Positions 29,122-33,955 of a DNA stretch of 33,955 nt are shown here, piece after piece. Position 1 is the stretch's first letter; every line of letters begins with the position of its first letter. Source of the stretch: Prorocentrum cordatum (taxonomy: Eukaryota > Sar > Dinophyceae > Prorocentrales > Prorocentraceae). The notes beneath the pieces are model-generated. The model was not told the origin of the DNA, did no database searches, and worked only from the letters and a program-made list of their open reading frames with translations. The stretch is taken from contig CAUYUJ010009508.1 of assembly GCA_963575745.1 (NCBI GenBank), forward strand, positions 1 through 33,955, in the 5' to 3' direction. The position numbers and the translations under genes are program-made.

Positions 29122-30843
29122 TTATGTGCGTTTACTCGCCTGGTTGTAAAGTGGCCTCCTTGGTTGTAAAGTGCCCTTCTGGGAAAACCCATGCTGGTCG
29201 TAAAGTGCCCCATCTGGTTGTAAAGTGGCCGTTCCGGTTGCAATGTGACCCGCGCGGGGGGGGGGAGGGCGACCCCTCAATGTTGGCCCCTCTTGGCGTT
29301 TTCTGGAGGGCCGGGTTGGGGGAGATGGCCGGTCCCAGTCCCACGGCCCCAGACGAAGGCCGCGAGCCGGAAGTTTCGTCGTGGTGTGCTGGCGTCCAGG
29401 ACAGGCTGTTGCTGGGCCCTGAAGGCAGTCAAGAAATGGCTCGGGCTGAAAAGTTGGCGCCTGGGGAGCGGCTCGCGAAGTTTGTCGCCGCGTGTTGGCG
29501 TCTGGGAGGGGGCCGCGTCCTGGCCCCGGGGGTCCGTCGAGAAACGACTCGGAGCGAAAAGTTGGCCCTGGGGGGAGCGGGTCAGAAATTCCAGGGGGCA
29601 GTGGCTCAAGCGAGTCGAGCCATTGGAGGTATGGGTGATCGGCGCGTCCTTGGCTCTGCTCCTCGGCATGGGCCTCGTGGGTGTCCACAGTTCGGTCGAC
29701 TCGGCCGCGTCGCTGTCGGTTGCATTCGGTCGGTTCGGTTCGGTCGGTTGTTGCTTCATCGCCGCGTCGCTGCGCCCTTCTGGGCTGCTTGAGGCCTGTC
29801 GGTTTCGGTGTCTCTGCCTGTTCGGTCGTTTCGCGGCTGAAAGGATGGGGCCGCCTCTGTGAGGGCAGCAGCAGCCGAGAGGAGGAGGAGGAGGAGGAGG
29901 AGGAGGAGGAGGAGGAGGAGGACGACGACGAAGAAGAAGAAGGGCAGGGGAGAGGAGCAGAAGGATGGAGGAGGAGAGAAAAGCAAGAGGGCGCAAGAGG
30001 AAGGAGTGGGCGGCCCCCCTTCCTCCCATCCTCATCCCTCACCCCCTCCTTCCCTGCCACCTGCCCTCCCCTTGCCATGCGTACCCTGCCCAGCTCCTCA
30101 TTTACCCACGCCCGCCGAGGAGTGAGCATCCAGATGCAGGACGACGATGAAGGCGACGACGACGACGACGACGACGAGTGCGGCGCCGCTTGCGGTGGCG
30201 GCGGCGACGGCGACGGCGACGGCGATGGCGATGGCGACGGCGACGGCGACGGCGACGGTGACCACGACGACGACGACGACGACGATGACGTCGCCGCCAG
30301 GACGCGGCGCACGGTCCGCCGCGCCTGGGAGAGGGCCCCGGCGCGCCTCGCCCCGGCGAGGCGGCAGCCGTCGCCGCCACCGCCTCCCTGGTCCTCGTCG
30401 TTTTGTCCTCGTCGTCTGTGCCGCCGCCGTCGATGCCAGCGTCCTGGTCGTCGTAGTGGTCGTCCTCGGCATTGATGCCGTCGTCGTCGTCGTCGTCCTC
30501 TGTCTTCTTCTTCCTCGTCGTAGATGTCCTCGCCGTAATCCTCGTCTTCTATTCCGCCATCGTCGTCCATTCCGCCGTCGTCGACCTCACAGTCGCCATG
30601 CTGGTCGTCCGCGTCGTTGACGCAACCGCCGCTGCTATCGTCGTCGTCGGTCTTGGTCTTTCTCGTTATCCAGACGTCAGCAAGGGATCTCGCGTTTATA
30701 GCTGCCACATCAATGATCAGCAAAACCATAACCAGATCAGAATGCAGCGGTACACGATAAACAATTACGGTGTTGGCATCTTCCTCCTCCCCCTGAGTAA
30801 TTGTCCTCGAGCAAGCGTAGGGCGCTGGCACCCCCTTCCCCAA
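29122..30843 (-). CDS. Low-confidence ORF with acidic N-terminal part
   Basis: A 573-codon minus-strand frame. Only its first ~120 residues look protein-like: a hydrophobic stretch (LVMVLLIIDVAAI), then an Asp/Glu-rich segment ending EEEED. The rest is Arg-, Ser- and Pro-repeat sequence encoded by GAC, GGCGAC and GGA arrays and by the 107-bp duplication. No domain is recognised. The acidic part may itself be microsatellite-derived (GTC/GTCATC words). If real, only an exon near 30480-30843 is plausible. Confidence 0.15.
   Translation of the reverse strand: MGKGVPAPYACSRTITQGEEEDANTVIVYRVPLHSDLVMVLLIIDVAAINARSLADVWITRKTKTDDDDSSGGCVNDADDQHGDCEVDDGGMDDDGGIEDEDYGEDIYDEEEEDRGRRRRRRHQCRGRPLRRPGRWHRRRRHRRRGQNDEDQGGGGGDGCRLAGARRAGALSQARRTVRRVLAATSSSSSSSSWSPSPSPSPSPSPSPSPSPSPPPPQAAPHSSSSSSSSPSSSSCIWMLTPRRAWVNEELGRVRMARGGQVAGKEGVRDEDGRKGGRPLLPLAPSCFSLLLHPSAPLPCPSSSSSSSSSSSSSSSSSSSSSRLLLPSQRRPHPFSRETTEQAETPKPTGLKQPRRAQRRGDEATTDRTEPTECNRQRRGRVDRTVDTHEAHAEEQSQGRADHPYLQWLDSLEPLPPGISDPLPPGPTFRSESFLDGPPGPGRGPLPDANTRRQTSRAAPQAPTFQPEPFLDCLQGPATACPGRQHTTTKLPARGLRLGPWDWDRPSPPTRPSRKRQEGPTLRGRPPPPRAGHIATGTATLQPDGALYDQHGFSQKGTLQPRRPLYNQASKRT
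29142..29251 (+). repeat. Array of the 20-bp motif, inverted orientation
   Basis: GGTTGTAAAGTGGCC-type units start at 29142, 29162, 29196, 29216 and 29236; the spacing is 20 bp except for one 34-bp step. It is inverted relative to 26601-26792. Confidence 0.85.
29370..29585 (+). repeat. 107-bp tandem duplication, diverged
   Basis: GAAGTTTCGTCG, TGCTGGCGTC, GCTGAAAAGTTGGC and GGGGAGCGG of the first unit (from 29370) recur in the second (from 29477). Confidence 0.7.
29880..29942 (+). repeat. (GGA)n then (GAC)/(GAA)n microsatellite
   Basis: GAGGAGGAGG array passing into GACGACGACGAAGAAGAAG. Confidence 0.93.
30155..30295 (+). repeat. (GAC)n and (GGCGAC)n arrays
   Basis: GAC triplets near 30157-30178, a GGCGAC/GGCGAT hexamer array at about 30200-30259, then GAC again at 30264-30290. 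Confidence 0.93.
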
Positions 30844-31156
30844 GCTGCCGCGATCGCAGGCGGACTCGGCAGCGGTCTACGCCGAGCCCGCGCGTGCGCA
30901 TCGGGGTGATTCCGAAGATCGTGGCGTCGCAGCGAAGCCCGTCGAGGGGCTCGGCTCCAAGCGGCAGCACCAGCGCGCTACGACAAGGTGGGCAAGGTCG
31001 CCCCAGCACGGGGCAGGCACCCGAAATAGATCCAGCGCGTGAAGGGGCCGGCATCAGCGAGGAGCAGAGTCCAGACGCTGAAACAAGGACCACCTTTGGG
31101 TTCAGGGGGAGCTCTGGATTTCGGGCCGTCCCTTTGATCTAGGTCGGGTAACTTAC

Positions 31157-31480
31157 TCCTGGCCGACGTTTGCCGTGGCCAGCAAAGCCCCCTCGTTCCT
31201 TCTTGAGCGTTCCTTGTGGTAGCGCGAGCGCAGTACGGCGAGCACAACGGCAAGGGGCCAGGCTCGCAGCGATGCGCCACTGAACGCGGCCACGACCAGC
31301 TTGCAGGCTCCGGGGACGCTACCGAGACGTGCTGGGCGCCCCGATGGAAGGTGATCGCCCAGTGCAGGGTCATCCCGCACAAAAGCAGCGCGTTTGAGCG
31401 CGGGGAGGAGCTCCTTGGCGAGGCCGAGGCAAAGACCTTGAAGGACAACGAGCCCACGGCCGACCGGGGCATCATATGGC
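31157..31480 (-). other. Possible unassigned exon ending in a splice-donor-like GTAAGT
   Basis: A minus-strand frame is open here and reads protein-like phrases (CKLVVAAFSG, RAWPLAVVLAVLRSRY). It runs into CCAGGA followed by GTAAGT (minus strand; plus coordinates 31151-31156), a strong consensus for a 5' splice site. Other frames are also open over part of this stretch and no domain is recognisable. No acceptor has been matched. Confidence 0.15.
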
Positions 31481-31540
31481 CACGGACGGGGAGCGGCTTG
31501 ATTTGCGAAGGCCTTACGGCCGGCGCCACCAACCTTAATA

Positions 31541-31592
31541 AGACAACTACAACAACTACAACAACTACAACAACAACAACAGCAACAATCAT
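31541..31592 (+). repeat. (ACAACT)n/(ACA)n microsatellite
   Basis: ACAACTACAACAACTACAAC followed by ACA triplets and one CAG. Confidence 0.95.
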
Positions 31593-31599
31593 GTTAAGA

Positions 31600-32120
31600 T
31601 TGTTCGCTCTTATCTGCTCGCGTGTCATTCAATATGCATATACCAAACCCTGGATACCCGCCCTCTTCGTTTTCGATCGTACCCCCTTTTGGGGGGTATA
31701 TTCATTCCCTGCCACGTGTGGTTGGTGAAGCCCTTGAAAACGAAGGGTAACAGATTACGGGGGATAATGAGGACGAAGGGATCGGAGGAAGGGAGGGGAG
31801 GGGCAAGAAGGAGGGAGGACGATGATTTGCGCTGCGAGTGGCGATTCAGTTTGCGCCATTGCTTGCGCCAGCCACTCCAACACAGGTTAACAATAAGTTT
31901 CGCCATGGGTCGCGCCGTAAACAGCGCCACGTACCACCCCCTTGAAAGAACATATCGTGGATACCCCCAGGGGGGGACGTACAGCTGCGAATTGGTGTCA
32001 GAAACGAATTTCGTGGAACTCTGAAAAAGAAGCGGGATGTTGGGAGAGCGGGGCGGAAAGATAGTGAGAAGTGCAACCGTGTCGAAAGGAGCACGGGGAT
32101 GTGGAGTGGATTGGGATGGA
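31600..32120. other. No recognisable feature except small G/C-run hairpins
   Basis: TACCCCC then TTTT then GGGGGGTA (31680-31700) could form a short stem, and ATACCCCCAGGGGGGG lies near 31958-31974. No gene is recognised. Confidence 0.45.
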
Positions 32121-32139
32121 GTGGACAAGACTATGGTTT

Positions 32140-32870
32140 TGAGGGCAGAAACGGGGCCACGAAGGGCAGCGAGAGGGCCACGACGGGCGACAGCGGGGCC
32201 ACGAAGGGCATGCATATGGGGTCACGACGGGCGCGAACGAGCGGGGGCCACGAATGGCATACATATATGGGGCCAGAAAGGGCGACAGCGGGGCTACTGA
32301 GCGCAAAAAGTGTGCCACGAAGGGCAGCGAGAGGGCCGCGAATGGAGACAGCGGGGCTACGAAGGGCATGCGTATGGGACCACGAAAGGCGCAAGCGAGC
32401 GGGGGCCACGAAGGACAATTAATCCGGGGCCACAGAGGGCAGCGACTGGGCCGCTGAGGGCAGAAACGGGGCAACGAAGGGCAGAGAGGGGGCCGCGAAG
32501 GGCTACAGCGGGGCCACGAAGGGCATGCATATGGGGCAACGGCGGGCGCGAACGAGCGGGGGCCACGAAGGGCATTCGTATATGGGACCAGAAACGGCGA
32601 CAGCGGGGCCACTGAGCGCAGCAAAGGGGCCACGAAGGGCAGCAAGGGGGCCACGAAGGGCGACAGCGGGGCTACGAAGGGCATGCGTATGGGGCCACGA
32701 CGGGCGACTGCGAGCGGGGGCCACGAAGGGCACATAATGCGGGGCCACAATGGGCAGCGACGAGGCCACTGAGGGTAGCAACGGGGCCACGAAGGGCAGC
32801 GAGCGAAGGCGACCGCGGAACCAGCACGGGCAGCGAGGGGCATCGAAGGCGGGCGAAGGGCAGAGACCGG
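32140..32870 (+). repeat. Higher-order satellite: ~24-bp units in ~157-bp and 315-bp blocks
   Basis: The basic word is GGGGCCACGAAGGGCAGCGA. Marker words show the higher order: CATGCATATGGGG-type at 32209 and 32524 (315 apart) alternating with CATGCGTATGGG-type at 32367 and 32682 (315 apart). Type A is followed by CATA(T/C)ATATGGG-like words and type B by CAATTAAT or CATAATGCGGGG. Minus-strand frames give repetitive Pro-Phe-Val-Ala peptides, which are by-products. Confidence 0.9.
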
Positions 32871-32984
32871 CAACTGCAGTCCCTAACGGGCTGGTCGGGC
32901 GGGCAGGCCCAGACGGGCGGGTCGAGCGGGCGGGTCGTTGAAGCGTAAATTCTGCTTGAACCGCCAGGCAATATGGCGATATGT

Positions 32985-33233
32985 AGCGGGAACGCGATTT
33001 CTGAGTGTCGAGGAGCGGAATTTGAATAAATTGTGAGGAAGTATCCGGCGGGAGCCGCGATTCGGTGGTAAGTTGCGAGGAAGTCCCAAACGAGAGCGCG
33101 ATTCTTCAATAAATCGTAGGGGAAGATCAAGCGGGAGCCTCGACCCAGGGGTAAATTGCAAGGAAGTCCCAAGCGAGAGCGCGATTCATCAGTAAATTGT
33201 AAGGAAGTCTCAGGCGGGAGCCGCTGTTGTTGT
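32985..33233 (+). repeat. ~42-bp tandem repeat with two alternating variants
   Basis: AAATTGTGAGGAAGT-type starts at 33028, 33070, 33111, 33153 and 33194. Units ending GGCGGGAGCC alternate with units ending GCGAGAGCGCGATTC, giving an ~83-bp dimer. Confidence 0.85.
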
Positions 33234-33424
33234 AAACCGGGGGCCAACGCAGTTTGACCTTCAAGACTCTCCCTGATAAATTATCCGGGCAAAGCAACCT
33301 AACAGCGATATGTATAAGCATCTCTGGAAGCATTCCCCTTAAGATTCTGGTGGGAATCCAGTTGTAGAATTCTGCTGTTCTCGCAGTCGCAGTCGCATTC
33401 GCAATGACAGTCACACGGGCAACG

Positions 33425-33665
33425 GCCTTGGGACCCAATGGAATCCTAAGGACTCCTAGGGATTCCTAAGGCATCCTTGGGCATCCTTAGGAATCCATAG
33501 GAATCCGTGGGAAACCTTAGGAATCCTCAGGAATCCTGTTTCCTATGCCTAAGGATTCCTGAGGATGCTTAACTATGCCTACGGATTCCTAAGGATGGTT
33601 ACGGATTCCCAAGGATTCCTATGGATTCCGAAAGATTCCTACGTATGGATTCTTACGGATGCCTT
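33425..33665 (+). repeat. ~10-bp GGAATCCTTA repeat with inverted symmetry
   Basis: The left half (to ~33540) is mainly TTAGGAATCC-type words. The right half is mainly GGATTCCTAAGG, the reverse complement. The turn is near 33540-33550, so the block could fold into an imperfect hairpin. Confidence 0.75.
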
Positions 33666-33667
33666 AG

Positions 33668-33955
33668 CCTGCTTCAGTTTCAGCCTCAGCCTCAGCCTGC
33701 CTCGGCTTGCTTCAGCCTCAGCCTGCCTCGGCCTCAGCCTGACTCAGCCTCCCCTCCTCCCCCCCCCTTCCCCGCCCCATTCAGCCTCACCTTGTCTCAG
33801 CTTCGGCCTGCCTCGGCCTCATCCCCAGCCTCAGTCTCAGCCTCAGCCTGTCTCGGCCTGAGCCTGCCTCGGCCTCAGCCTCGGCCTGCCTCAGCCTCAG
33901 CCTGCCTCAGCCTCAGCCTCAGCCTGTCTCAGCCTCAGCCTGCCTCAGCATCAGC
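33668..33955 (+). repeat. (CAGCCT)n hexamer array running off the window
   Basis: CAGCCTCAGCCT with GCCTCGGCCTG variants throughout, interrupted by a C-rich patch near 33750-33782. Confidence 0.93.

Noticed and set aside
31998-32873. 291-residue minus-strand ORF rich in Pro-Phe-Val-Ala
   Set aside because: It is explained by the ~24-bp satellite unit (eight codons); no other protein character.
1-33955. Dinoflagellate spliced-leader sequence or relict
   Set aside because: I looked for the TTTTGGCTCAAG core on both strands and did not see it.

Overview
This window looks like nuclear DNA of a dinoflagellate. The reasons are: no bacterial gene layout, no rRNA or tRNA that I can recognise, one very long endonuclease/reverse-transcriptase ORF of a LINE-like type, several decayed relatives with the Cys/His knuckles and RNase H pieces typical of protist LINE-like elements, and a very GC-rich background crowded with CTC/GGA arrays, minisatellites and fold-back elements. 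A high-GC genus such as Prorocentrum would fit, but that assignment is inference. I find no convincing host gene; almost everything recognisable is transposon or repeat.

Layout. 1-6046: one intact or nearly intact retrotransposon ORF (endonuclease, then reverse transcriptase, then zinc knuckle, then a repeat-rich tail). Its 5' end may lie before the window, and its tail carries an apparent 2-nt shift. 6.08-9.8 kb: CTC and GGA microsatellites around a ~100-bp minisatellite and two smaller tandem arrays. 9.8-12.1 kb: short dispersed repeats, a possible integrase-like relic, and a CTTCCGCCG-rich repeat interrupted by an insertion. 12.1-15.0 kb, minus strand: a decayed LINE reverse transcriptase with stops, itself interrupted by a fold-back element. 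15.3-16.6 kb, plus strand: the decayed 3' half of another LINE (knuckle, RNase H, zinc ribbons). 16.6-22.4 kb: low-complexity and unassigned DNA with fold-back elements.

22.4-26.2 kb: a second copy of the CTTCCGCCG repeat, a recent 557-bp tandem duplication bounded by CTC arrays, and a dense cluster of fold-back elements. 26.6-29.25 kb: two arrays of the same 20-bp motif in opposite orientations, bracketing a 30-bp minisatellite, a ~160-195-bp tandem repeat and a degenerate GGATTCC-type repeat. 29.3-31.6 kb: short duplications, GGA/GAC/ACA microsatellites and weak ORFs. 32.1-33.95 kb: a higher-order 24/157/315-bp satellite, a 42-bp alternating repeat, a ~10-bp inverted-symmetry repeat and a CAGCCT array running off the end.

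The most interesting content is a set of at least three unrelated non-coding fold-back families (called here FB-A, FB-B and FB-C), two with three copies each in 34 kb. One FB-A copy sits inside a LINE reverse transcriptase, and all three FB-B copies keep a perfect 22-bp palindrome. I worked by eye only: repeat boundaries are good to a few bases where exact motifs are quoted and to some tens of bases elsewhere.
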